The notes beneath the pieces are model-generated. The model did no database searches. It was not told where the DNA came from and saw nothing but the letters and a program-made list of their open reading frames with translations. Both the position numbers and the translations under genes were made by a program. From an uncultured Ignavibacteria bacterium (GTDB lineage: Bacteria > Bacteroidota > Ignavibacteria > Ignavibacteriales > Melioribacteraceae), in NCBI GenBank assembly GCA_937930275.1, contig CALGLM010000423.1:1-15556 (forward strand): a DNA stretch of 15,556 bases, read 5' to 3'. Below are positions 8,102 to 14,893 of the stretch, in pieces. Position 1 is the stretch's first letter, and the number at the start of each line of letters is the position of its first letter.

Positions 8102-8915
8102 AATAAGAAAACCTGCCGTTGCCGGAATGTTTTATCCGGGAGATCCGACTGAATTAAAAGAGTATATCAATTTTATGCTTTCGCAAAATAGTGTTAGCGA
8201 AACATTTAATAATATTGTGGGCATAGTTTCTCCTCACGCAGGATATGTTTATAGCGGAACTACTGCTGCTTTTGCTTATAATGCAGTTAAGAACCTTAAT
8301 ATTAAAAACATATATATACTATCACCAAGTCATCGTGAATATTTTGACGGTATTTGTATTTTTGACGGTGATTATTATCAAACACCGCTCGGAAATATTC
8401 CGGTTAATAACGAACTTTCAAATAAACTTTGTGCAAATTCAAAACACTTATTTAAAGGACTTAACGGACATCGCAACGAACATGCGTTAGAAGTTCAGCT
8501 TCCTTTTCTACAAGTTATATTCAATAATTTTAATATTATCCCCATTGTTATAGGTAATCAAAAAAAATCATACTTAGATGAATTGGCAATTAATATTAAG
8601 ACTGTTTGGGATAGCAATTCTTTAATTGTAGCCAGCTCCGATTTATCACATTTTCACAATACGGAAACCGCCGCAAAACTTGACGGAATAATTATTAACC
8701 GAATTAATAATTTTGATTTTGACGGGTTATTAAAAGACCTTGAATATGATAATTGCGAAGCGTGCGGTGGCGGTGCAATCTATTTACTAATGAAATTAGC
8801 CGATTTGTTAAATATTAATAAAGCTAAAGTTTTAAAGCGTACGGATTCTTCTTTAGTAAATAAAGATAAACATGAAGTTGTCGGATACCTTTCTGCAGTA
8901 ATATACGGTAACTAA
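8091..8915 (+). CDS. amrB: MEMO1-family protein (AmmeMemoRadiSam system protein B)
   Basis: A 274-residue MEMO/UPF0103 protein, full length for the family, whose fold resembles class III non-haem iron dioxygenases (LigB type). Visible motifs are KPAVAGMFYPGD (7-18), SPHAGYVYSG (47-56), NEHALEVQLPFL (129-140), SSDLSHF (182-188) and CEACGGG (222-228). His49, His81 and Cys225 match the His/His/Cys metal-binding set described for human MEMO1. The start is placed at the ATG at 8091 because GGAGG (8080-8084) sits six bases upstream and the PAVAGxFYP motif follows at once. An in-frame TTG further upstream has no such site and would add 17 family-atypical residues. The start lies inside the amrA end, suggesting coupled translation. 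Its stop is 5 bases from the convergent cheB stop, with no terminator between. Confidence 0.94.
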   Translation: MSDRIRKPAVAGMFYPGDPTELKEYINFMLSQNSVSETFNNIVGIVSPHAGYVYSGTTAAFAYNAVKNLNIKNIYILSPSHREYFDGICIFDGDYYQTPLGNIPVNNELSNKLCANSKHLFKGLNGHRNEHALEVQLPFLQVIFNNFNIIPIVIGNQKKSYLDELAINIKTVWDSNSLIVASSDLSHFHNTETAAKLDGIIINRINNFDFDGLLKDLEYDNCEACGGGAIYLLMKLADLLNINKAKVLKRTDSSLVNKDKHEVVGYLSAVIYGN

Positions 8916-8920
8916 ATTGA

Positions 8921-9913
8921 TTATATTCCCCTTCTACTTACATAGTTTACTACTATTTGAGGTATTTCGGTCAACTTTGTGATTACGCCTGCTAATTTCA
9001 AATCAACAACAGATTGCGGCATGCTGGAAAGCATCGCTTCTTTTGGGTCTTGAGCAATTATCAACCCTCCGGCCGCTTTTATGTAACCGCAGCCAATACT
9101 TCCGTCATGTCCCATTCCTGTTAGAACTACACCAATTGAGTTTTTGCCGAAAACTTCGGCAACACTTCTAAATGTAGGATCGGCAGCCGGCTTAACAAAA
9201 TTTTCGGGAGGTGTATCTAAAAGTGTAATGTTTTTAGTTGAAGGATGAATTGCCATATGTAAATTTCCGGGCGCTAAATATACTTCCCCAGGTGCAATTG
9301 TCATCCCTTCTTCGGCAAGTCTAACTTTTAATTTACAGTCTTTCTGCAATCTATCGGCAAAGGAAACAAGCATCCAAGCCGGAGCGTGTAAAACCACAAA
9401 AAATGCAGCTTTATAAACCATCGGAAGCAATTCAAAAAATTTTAATAATGCCTGAGGTCCTCCCGTACTTGCCGCTACAGCTACACCGTAAAAAGATGAA
9501 ATTTTTGGAGCAACAGATAAAGTTTCCGGTACTTTAGTTAATTCACGCCTTCCTTGTTGCAATAGTAAATTTTCAATTTTTAATAATATATCGGCTTCGT
9601 TATACGGTTTAGTTATAAACTCGTCTGCACCTGCTAAAAGGGCTTTATTTTGCGCAGGACGACTTGCAAGTGCAGTAACCATTAAAATTATAGGGGATGG
9701 TGAAATGTGCTCTCTTACATACTTAATAAGCTCAATACCGTCAACTTTCGGCATCATCCAATCTGTAAGTATTATCTCATAAAAGTTTTTGTTTAGTTCT
9801 TCAATTGCCTCTTTTCCGTCTCCGCAAACTGTTACGATAAATTTGTTTCTGTCAAAAATTCGCCTCAACAGCGTGCGCATGGAAGGATTATCTTCAACAA
9901 TAAGAACTTTCAT
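8921..9913 (-). CDS. cheB: CheB-type response regulator: receiver domain plus methylesterase domain
   Basis: A 330-residue, two-domain protein. The N-terminal receiver (1-118) has the acidic pair Glu7-Asp8, phospho-acceptor Asp51 in LTDWMMP, Thr80 and Lys102 (TKPY). After a linker (119-140) comes a CheB methylesterase domain that would demethylate or deamidate glutamates on chemoreceptors. The catalytic residues are conserved: Ser149 in AASTGGP, His176 and Asp270 in GMGHDGS. The histidine sits in VLHAPAWML instead of the common QHMPxxFT context, and the usual DVLFRS segment reads DPTFRS (245-250). No cheA, cheR, cheW or receptor gene is in the window, so it is an orphan here and may serve a non-canonical sensory pathway. 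No clear Shine-Dalgarno precedes the ATG. Confidence 0.93.
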   Translation of the reverse strand: MKVLIVEDNPSMRTLLRRIFDRNKFIVTVCGDGKEAIEELNKNFYEIILTDWMMPKVDGIELIKYVREHISPSPIILMVTALASRPAQNKALLAGADEFITKPYNEADILLKIENLLLQQGRRELTKVPETLSVAPKISSFYGVAVAASTGGPQALLKFFELLPMVYKAAFFVVLHAPAWMLVSFADRLQKDCKLKVRLAEEGMTIAPGEVYLAPGNLHMAIHPSTKNITLLDTPPENFVKPAADPTFRSVAEVFGKNSIGVVLTGMGHDGSIGCGYIKAAGGLIIAQDPKEAMLSSMPQSVVDLKLAGVITKLTEIPQIVVNYVSRRGI

Positions 9914-10045
9914 TAATTATCCGATTTGAAATTCAAAATTTTATCTTTTAAATATTGCGGCATCAATTAATTTAACTAAAAAAATTGAACTAAACTCACT
10001 CCTACAAGCTCTATTCTAAAACCTAAAACAAACCAAAATCTTTAA

Positions 10046-10072
10046 TACAAAACCGGTAGTTCCCGGTTTGTA
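10046..10072. repeat. small inverted repeat in the cheB-pta spacer
   Basis: TAC, one bulged A, AAACCGG, loop TAGTTC, CCGGTTT, GTA: a 10-bp stem with a single bulge. It is the most GC-rich element of the 258-base spacer between the cheB start and the pta stop, both on the minus strand. It has no U-tract on either strand, so a terminator role is doubtful. It could be part of a dispersed intergenic repeat. Confidence 0.4.
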
Positions 10073-10107
10073 AACTTATAAAGCTTCTATTTCTTAATCA
10101 ACTTATT

Positions 10108-10143
10108 ATTTTATCCCTCTCCTTATTAGAAGAGGGATAAAAT
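10108..10143. repeat. perfect 13-bp inverted repeat downstream of pta
   Basis: ATTTTATCCCTCT, a 10-base loop (CCTTATTAGA) and AGAGGGATAAAAT form an uninterrupted stem 28 bases beyond the pta stop. The position fits a pta terminator. However, on both strands the 5' arm carries the T-run and the 3' arm the A-run, the reverse of a canonical intrinsic terminator, and no U-tract follows on the minus strand. The CCCTCTCC...AGAGGG core resembles small palindromic intergenic repeats that occur in many copies in some genomes. The structure is certain; the role is not. Confidence 0.5.
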
Positions 10144-10171
10144 TTTAAATCTAAACTATTTTTTTAAAAAA

Positions 10172-11152
10172 TTACGACATTAAAGCAGCAATGGCACTTG
10201 TACTTACAATATCGTCAACACTGCAACCGCGTGAAAGGTCAAACAAAGGTTTCTTTAAACCTTGTACAACCGGACCAACAGCTTCTGCACCGCCTAAACG
10301 TTGTGCAATTTTATATCCAATGTTACCGGCTTGTAAATCTGGGAAAACTAAAACATTTGCATGACCTGCGACAGTACTTCCCGGTGCTTTCTTTTTACCG
10401 ATTGATTCAACCGTTGCGGCATCAAATTGTAATTCACCGTCTAAGTTTAAATCCGGGCGTTTTTCTTTAGCTATGCGGGTTGCTTCAACAACTTTATCAA
10501 CCAATTCGTGCTGTGCACTTCCTTTTGTGCTAAATGATAACATCGCAACATAAGGCTCTTCACCGGTTAATTTTTTATGATTATCTGCTGTCGTAATTGC
10601 AATATCCGCTAATTGAGCTGCATCAGGATTTGGAACAACTGCACAATCCGCAAAACTAATTACTTTTTCAGGAAATACCATTAAAAAGAAACTGCTTACA
10701 ATAGATATACCTTCAGGCATTCCTACGCATTGAATTGCCGCACGTAACACATCTGCGGTAGGAGAAGCACTACCGGCAACAAAACCGTCAGCCATTTGTT
10801 CTTTTACTAACATAGCACCAAAAAATAATTCATGTTTTAATGTTTCGTGTGCTTTTTCTATAGTCATCCCTTTGTGTTTGCGCATATTGTAAAAAATATT
10901 GGCAAAATCACTTAATTTTTCCGATTTAACTGGGTCTATAACTCTAACACCGGTTAAATTTACGCCTAAATTATTAGCATCTTGTCTAACTTTCTCTTCA
11001 TTTCCCAAAACAATAACGTTACAAATATTTTCTTTAATTAATTGTTCTGCTGCTTTTAAAACTCTTTCATCCTGTGTTTCAGGTAAAACTATAGTTCTTC
11101 TTCTTGCAGCTGCTTTCGCTTTAATGCTTTCAATTAAATTTAATTCTGCCAT
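10172..11152 (-). CDS. pta: phosphate acetyltransferase
   Basis: A 326-residue single-domain Pta, the short class without the N-terminal DRTGG/P-loop extension. It interconverts acetyl-CoA plus phosphate with acetyl-phosphate plus CoA in the cytoplasm. Motifs include VLPETQDERVLKAAE (22-36), GFVAGSASPTADVLRA (123-138), AMLSFSTKGSA (203-213), VFPDLQAGNIGYKIAQ (269-284) and DLSRGCSVDDI (305-315). In that last motif Ser307, Arg308 and Asp314 match the active-site set of the Methanosarcina enzyme. The residue before DLSRG, usually Asn, is Phe304. No acetate kinase gene is adjacent, although the partner is often next door. The start ATG is preceded by AAAGG, a weak ribosome site. The gene is divergent from the AI-2E-type permease gene. 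Confidence 0.96.
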   Translation of the reverse strand: MAELNLIESIKAKAAARRRTIVLPETQDERVLKAAEQLIKENICNVIVLGNEEKVRQDANNLGVNLTGVRVIDPVKSEKLSDFANIFYNMRKHKGMTIEKAHETLKHELFFGAMLVKEQMADGFVAGSASPTADVLRAAIQCVGMPEGISIVSSFFLMVFPEKVISFADCAVVPNPDAAQLADIAITTADNHKKLTGEEPYVAMLSFSTKGSAQHELVDKVVEATRIAKEKRPDLNLDGELQFDAATVESIGKKKAPGSTVAGHANVLVFPDLQAGNIGYKIAQRLGGAEAVGPVVQGLKKPLFDLSRGCSVDDIVSTSAIAALMS

Positions 11153-11210
11153 TATAAACCTTTAAAATTTTTTTAATACATTTAAATATAGTAAAATTAT
11201 AGATATTTTT

Positions 11211-11243
11211 TTTGTAAATTCAATACTAAATTATTTAATTTTG
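11211..11243 (+). promoter_or_regulatory. Bacteroidota-type promoter for the AI-2E-type permease gene
   Basis: TTTG (11211-11214) and TAATTTTG (11236-11243), separated by 21 bases, match the Bacteroidota primary sigma pattern of a -33 TTTG and -7 TAnnTTTG with usual spacing. Transcription would start about 18 bases before the ATG at 11268. This argues against a start at the in-frame TTG at 11241, which overlaps the -7 box. It is the best promoter match in the window, but DNA composition makes chance matches possible. Confidence 0.5.
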
Positions 11244-11267
11244 CTTTTCAATTTTCACGTACAATTT

Positions 11268-12326
11268 ATGCAATTAAAAGAATTTAATTCAAAACGTTTT
11301 TATAAATCACTACTTTCTATTACGTTGGTGGTCCTCTTTTTCTTTTTATTCTATTTGTTTTTGGATATCTTTATTTTACTTGCAATTTCAACCTTAATTG
11401 CACTTATTTTTAATCCTGTTGTAACTTATCTCGAAAAAATCGGCGTTCGCAGAACTATTGGAACGTTAGGCGTTTTTATTTTTGTCGGAAGTTTTTTAGC
11501 TATAAGTTTATCATTACTGCTCCCCAAATTAATTAATCAGTTTGAAGTAATTTACGAAAATCTTAGTCAAGAAAAGATTTCTGCTGTTGTTAGCCAAATT
11601 CAAGGGTTTATTAGACATTATGTGCCTTTTACCAAAAATATAGATATCAATAAAAGGATATTGGAATTTCTTACTAACTTGGTCGGAAGTCTTATTAACA
11701 ACGTTACGGATATTTTATCGGGATTGTTTTCTATAATTGCAATTTTAATAATTGTCCCTTTTATGACTTTTTTTATATTAAAGGATACTAAAAGAATTCA
11801 TAAAGGAATTGTAAACTTATTACCGAATAGATATTTCGAAATGTCTTATCACGTAATAAGTAAAATAGGAGAACAGTTGGGTCGTTTTGTACGTGGTTGG
11901 ATTTTAGACGCAACATTTGTCGGTATTATGGTTGCGGTAACCCTTTCGTTGCTTGGTGTAAAAAATTCCGTATCAATAGGCTTTGTAGCAGGCATAGGCC
12001 ATTTGATACCTTATTTTGGACCATTAATAGGCGGCGTGCCGGCAATAATTATTTCAATTATTCAATTCGGCGATTTTACTATGCTACCGGCAATTTCGTT
12101 AACTTTTTTATTAATTTATACTTTTGATAACGGATTTGTGCAACCCAACATATTTTCAAAATCTACAGATATGCATCCTTTAATAATTATTGTTCTTATT
12201 ATCATCGGAAATCAGTTACTTGGTGTAGTAGGTATGTTATTAGCAGTACCGGTTGCAACTGTTATTAAAACTGCAGCTTTTGAAATTTATCACGGATATA
12301 AAAACTTTAAGATAACAAGATTGTAA
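11268..12326 (+). CDS. AI-2E/PerM-family (UPF0118) membrane permease
   Basis: A 352-residue multi-pass membrane protein. Hydrophobic helices lie at about 14-47 (two adjacent), 64-85, 150-170, 212-230, 235-265, 271-287 and 303-336. A soluble loop at about 88-140 between the third and fourth helices is typical of this family. Signature segments are FVRGWILDA (207-215), HLIPYFGPLIGGVPA (245-259) and DNGFVQPNIFSKS (287-299), plus a glycine/proline-rich end, LGVVGMLLAVPVA (318-330). Some members export autoinducer-2 and others act as Na+/H+ antiporters, so the substrate is unknown. The ATG at 11268 is chosen over the in-frame TTG 27 bases upstream because that TTG lies within the predicted -7 box. 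Neither has a Shine-Dalgarno. No clear terminator follows. Confidence 0.9.
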   Translation: MQLKEFNSKRFYKSLLSITLVVLFFFLFYLFLDIFILLAISTLIALIFNPVVTYLEKIGVRRTIGTLGVFIFVGSFLAISLSLLLPKLINQFEVIYENLSQEKISAVVSQIQGFIRHYVPFTKNIDINKRILEFLTNLVGSLINNVTDILSGLFSIIAILIIVPFMTFFILKDTKRIHKGIVNLLPNRYFEMSYHVISKIGEQLGRFVRGWILDATFVGIMVAVTLSLLGVKNSVSIGFVAGIGHLIPYFGPLIGGVPAIIISIIQFGDFTMLPAISLTFLLIYTFDNGFVQPNIFSKSTDMHPLIIIVLIIIGNQLLGVVGMLLAVPVATVIKTAAFEIYHGYKNFKITRL

Positions 12327-12359
12327 TACTTTAATCAATTTTACACATTTCAACAATTG

Positions 12360-12440
12360 CGTCATTTTGTCACATTTGTATGACAGCTAAACCAAAACAT
12401 GCTTACTTGTCCATACTATGACATATTGACACACCATACT
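12360..12440. promoter_or_regulatory. cluster of TGTCA/TGACA half-sites, possible regulator binding region
   Basis: Within about 70 bases there are CGTCA (12360-12364), TGTCA (12368-12372), TGACA (12381-12385), TGTCC (12408-12412), TGACA (12419-12423) and TGACA (12427-12431). Two form an inverted pair with an 8-base spacer (TGTCA-N8-TGACA) and two a direct pair with a 3-base spacer. CCATACT also occurs twice (12411 and 12434). The density suggests a binding region for a dimeric regulator. Its target could be dnaK or something transcribed locally. Confidence 0.35.
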
Positions 12441-12668
12441 GCACTAAAAATTATCTGCTAACAATTACTGGAATACCGACAAGAAAATATATTTATAAAA
12501 GATTTTATAAACAAAAATATTTATTTCCAATAGTTTAATATCTTTTAGATTAAAAGCAAAATGCTACTCCGTAATTTATTATACGATAAACATTTATCCT
12601 CCGTTTATGTTATAATATTTACCTAACAGATTTGCATATAAAGGTTCTTTTGTGTTCTCTTTTACATC

Positions 12669-12698
12669 TTGTAATAATAAAAATTCACCTTATTTTTG
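12669..12698 (+). promoter_or_regulatory. candidate primary-sigma promoter for dnaK
   Basis: TTG (12669-12671) and TATTTTTG (12691-12698) with a 19-base spacer match the Bacteroidota -33/-7 pattern. A second TAnnTTTG (TAAATTTG, 12731-12738) lacks an upstream partner. A start just after 12698 would give a leader of about 135 bases. Confidence 0.35.
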
Positions 12699-12766
12699 GT
12701 TAAATGTTAGCAAATATAACTTCTAATATATAAATTTGCCTGTATTAATTCCCCATCCGATTTACT

Positions 12767-12782
12767 TTGGCATAGTTATTGA
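12767..12782 (+). promoter_or_regulatory. sigma-54-like (-24/-12) promoter for dnaK
   Basis: TTGGCA (12767-12772) and TTGA (12779-12782) match the sigma-54 pattern TTGGCAC-N5-TTGC. The GG and the downstream G have exactly the required register (G at 12769-12770 and 12781). The last base is A where C is usual, and the sixth base of TGGCAC is T. The predicted start, about 12 bases after the -12 G, is near 12793. That leaves a leader of about 48 bases before the dnaK ATG with its strong AAGGAG site. Stress-inducible sigma-54 control of chaperone genes is the inference. Confidence 0.4.
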
Positions 12783-12840
12783 GAGATAAGGTCAATTAAA
12801 ATAATAAACGGCGAAAGCCAAAATAATAAGGAGAAAAATT

Positions 12841-14778
12841 ATGAGCAAGATTATTGGAATTGACTTAGGAACAACAAACTCGTGCGTTGCCGTAATGGAA
12901 GGTAACGAACCGGTTGTTATTCCAAATAGCGAAGGCGGAAGAACTACCCCTTCAATAGTAGCATTTACAAAAACGGGAGAAAGATTGGTAGGACAACCGG
13001 CAAAAAGACAAGCCGTTACCAACCCGACAAATACAATTTTTTCCATAAAAAGATTTATGGGACGTAGAATTGACGAAGTAAGACGTGAAATAGAAGAAGT
13101 TCCCTACAAAGTTGAAGAAGGCGATAATAGAACTGCTCGAGTTAGAATTGGCGATAAATTATATTCACCTCCGGAAATAAGTGCAATGGTTTTGCAGAAG
13201 ATGAAAAAAACTGCCGAAGATTATTTAGGCACAACAATTACAGAAGCAGTTATTACCGTTCCCGCTTATTTTAACGATGCACAAAGACAAGCCACAAAGG
13301 ATGCCGGCGAAATTTCCGGTTTAACTGTTAAACGTATAATTAACGAGCCTACAGCTGCTGCTTTAGCTTACGGTTTGGATAAAAAAGGAAAAGAAGAACT
13401 TGTTGCCGTTTACGATTTTGGCGGCGGTACTTTTGATATTAGTATTTTACAAATAGGTGACGGCGTATTTGAAGTAAAATCAACAAACGGTGATACTCAC
13501 TTAGGCGGTGATGATATAGATAAAAGATTAATCGACTTTTTAGCTGACGAATTTAATAAATCGGACGGTATTGATTTAAGAAAAGATGCTATGGCATTAC
13601 AACGATTAAAAGAAGCAGCCGAAAAAGCTAAAATTGAACTTTCTTCATCATTACAAACTGATATAAATTTACCGTTTATTACTGCAACTCAAGATGGTCC
13701 AAAACACTTAAATATCAGTTTAACACGTGCAAAATTTGAACAATTGGTTGATGATATTTTAACACGTACAGTAATACCTTGCCAAAAAGCAATACAAGAT
13801 GCAGGAGTTTCGGTTTCTCAAATAGATGAAGTAATTTTAGTCGGCGGTAGTACCCGTATCCCTAAAGTTCAAGAAATAGTTAAAGATTTATTTAAGAAAG
13901 AACCTCACAAAGGGGTTAACCCAGATGAAGTGGTTGCAGTAGGTGCAGCAATTCAAGGCGGTGTATTAGCAGGTGATGTTAAAGACGTATTATTATTAGA
14001 TGTTACCCCTCTTTCACTTGGTATTGAAACTTTAGGCGGAGTAATGACAACGTTAATTAACTCCAATACTACAATTCCGACTAAAAAGAGCGAAACATTT
14101 AGCACTGCAGCCGATAATCAACCTTCTGTTGAAATTCACGTGCTACAAGGTGAACGCCCAATGGCAGCCGATAACAGAACACTCGGTCGCTTTAACTTAG
14201 ACGGCATTCCTCCTGCACCACGCGGAGTTCCTCAGATTGAAGTTACATTTGATATTGACGCAAACGGTATTTTACACGTTTCAGCAAAAGATAAAGCTAC
14301 AAATAAAGAACAAAGCATTAAAATTACTGCATCAAGCGGTTTATCAAAAGACGAAATAGATAAAATGAAAAACACTGCTAAAGAACATGCAGCAGAAGAT
14401 AAACGCAGAAAAGAAGCGGTAGAAGTTAAAAATAATGCAGATAACTTAGTTTTCCAGACAAAAAAACAAATGGAAGAATTAAAGGATAAATTAACTCCCG
14501 AATTGTATAACCGTTTGGACGGCGAAGTTAAAAAAGTAGAAGACGCAATTGCCGGAAATAATACGGATAATATTAAAGCTGCAAGCGATAATTTAACCAA
14601 AGTGTGGAATGAAATTTCTCAACAAATGTATCAGCAAGCAGGTCCGCAAAATCCGGGTGCCGGTGCTCAAGGCGATCCGACACAAGGTGCGGGAAACCAG
14701 CAGCAACAGCAGCAACAAACCAAAACAGATAAAGACGTTCAGGATGCTGCTTACGAAGTAGTTGACGATGATAAATAG
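12841..14778 (+). CDS. dnaK: molecular chaperone DnaK (Hsp70)
   Basis: A 645-residue, full-length bacterial Hsp70 that binds exposed hydrophobic peptides in an ATP-controlled cycle with DnaJ and GrpE. The ATPase domain (1-about 380) has [17 protein letters not shown] (5-21), [13 protein letters not shown] (168-180), [14 protein letters not shown] (190-203) and [12 protein letters not shown] (333-344). The interdomain linker VLLLDVTPL is at 383-391. The substrate domain (about 392-505) has [15 protein letters not shown] (437-451) and is followed by the helical lid. The disordered tail (600-627) is Gly/Gln-rich with seven consecutive glutamines (620-626, CAG/CAA codons). The end [13 protein letters not shown] is the usual acidic C-terminus. 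AAGGAG seven bases before the ATG fixes the start. No dnaJ or grpE follows; a strong terminator makes it monocistronic. Confidence 0.99.
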   Translation: MSKIIGIDLGTTNSCVAVMEGNEPVVIPNSEGGRTTPSIVAFTKTGERLVGQPAKRQAVTNPTNTIFSIKRFMGRRIDEVRREIEEVPYKVEEGDNRTARVRIGDKLYSPPEISAMVLQKMKKTAEDYLGTTITEAVITVPAYFNDAQRQATKDAGEISGLTVKRIINEPTAAALAYGLDKKGKEELVAVYDFGGGTFDISILQIGDGVFEVKSTNGDTHLGGDDIDKRLIDFLADEFNKSDGIDLRKDAMALQRLKEAAEKAKIELSSSLQTDINLPFITATQDGPKHLNISLTRAKFEQLVDDILTRTVIPCQKAIQDAGVSVSQIDEVILVGGSTRIPKVQEIVKDLFKKEPHKGVNPDEVVAVGAAIQGGVLAGDVKDVLLLDVTPLSLGIETLGGVMTTLINSNTTIPTKKSETFSTAADNQPSVEIHVLQGERPMAADNRTLGRFNLDGIPPAPRGVPQIEVTFDIDANGILHVSAKDKATNKEQSIKITASSGLSKDEIDKMKNTAKEHAAEDKRRKEAVEVKNNADNLVFQTKKQMEELKDKLTPELYNRLDGEVKKVEDAIAGNNTDNIKAASDNLTKVWNEISQQMYQQAGPQNPGAGAQGDPTQGAGNQQQQQQQTKTDKDVQDAAYEVVDDDK

Positions 14779-14805
14779 TATAAATTAATCATAAGCTCCT
14801 TTATT

Positions 14806-14841
14806 AAAAGGCATCGCTTTTTTAACGGCGATGCCTTTTTT
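14806..14841. terminator. strong intrinsic terminator after dnaK (bidirectional)
   Basis: AAAAGGCATCGC (14806-14817), a 10-base loop and GCGATGCCTTTT (14828-14839), continuing into TTTTTT. The stem is a perfect 12 bp with a GC-rich core and a U-tract, 27 bases after the dnaK stop. The mirrored A-run makes it work equally well for the minus-strand gene that ends at 14894. Confidence 0.92.
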
Positions 14842-14893
14842 ATTCATACTAATTGTTTACAATTAAAAGTGTTTTGTAAGTTTATTCTATTAA

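Larger units (their letters stand above)
12327..12840 (+). other. 514-base non-coding region upstream of dnaK
   Basis: I see no gene, tRNA or plausible reading frame with a ribosome site here. The left part (12360-12440) holds a cluster of TGTCA/TGACA half-sites. The middle (about 12450-12660) is AT-rich with nothing I can interpret. The right part holds two candidate dnaK promoters and the dnaK ribosome site AAGGAG (12828-12833). No CIRCE element (TTAGCACTC/GAGTGCTAA) is present, so HrcA control of dnaK is not supported. Confidence 0.6.

Noticed and set aside
8916..8920. Terminator between the convergent amrB and cheB genes
   Set aside because: Only five bases separate the stops and no inverted repeat spans them; transcripts probably overlap.
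9925..9937. Palindrome TTTGAA-A-TTCAAA just upstream of the cheB start
   Set aside because: Short and AT-rich; such palindromes are expected by chance in this composition, with no second copy nearby to suggest an operator.
12399..12461. Twenty-codon plus-strand reading frame within the dnaK upstream region
   Set aside because: No ribosome site, no recognisable sequence, and it overlaps the TGTCA/TGACA cluster; more likely chance.
12751..12758. CCCCATCC as a sigma-32-type -10 box before dnaK
   Set aside because: No CTTGAA-like -35 element lies at the required distance; the sigma-54-like match nearby is better.
14698..14718. CAG/CAA repeat as an unstable microsatellite
   Set aside because: Only seven mixed codons, in frame in the disordered tail of DnaK, where Gln/Gly-rich sequence is common in this family.
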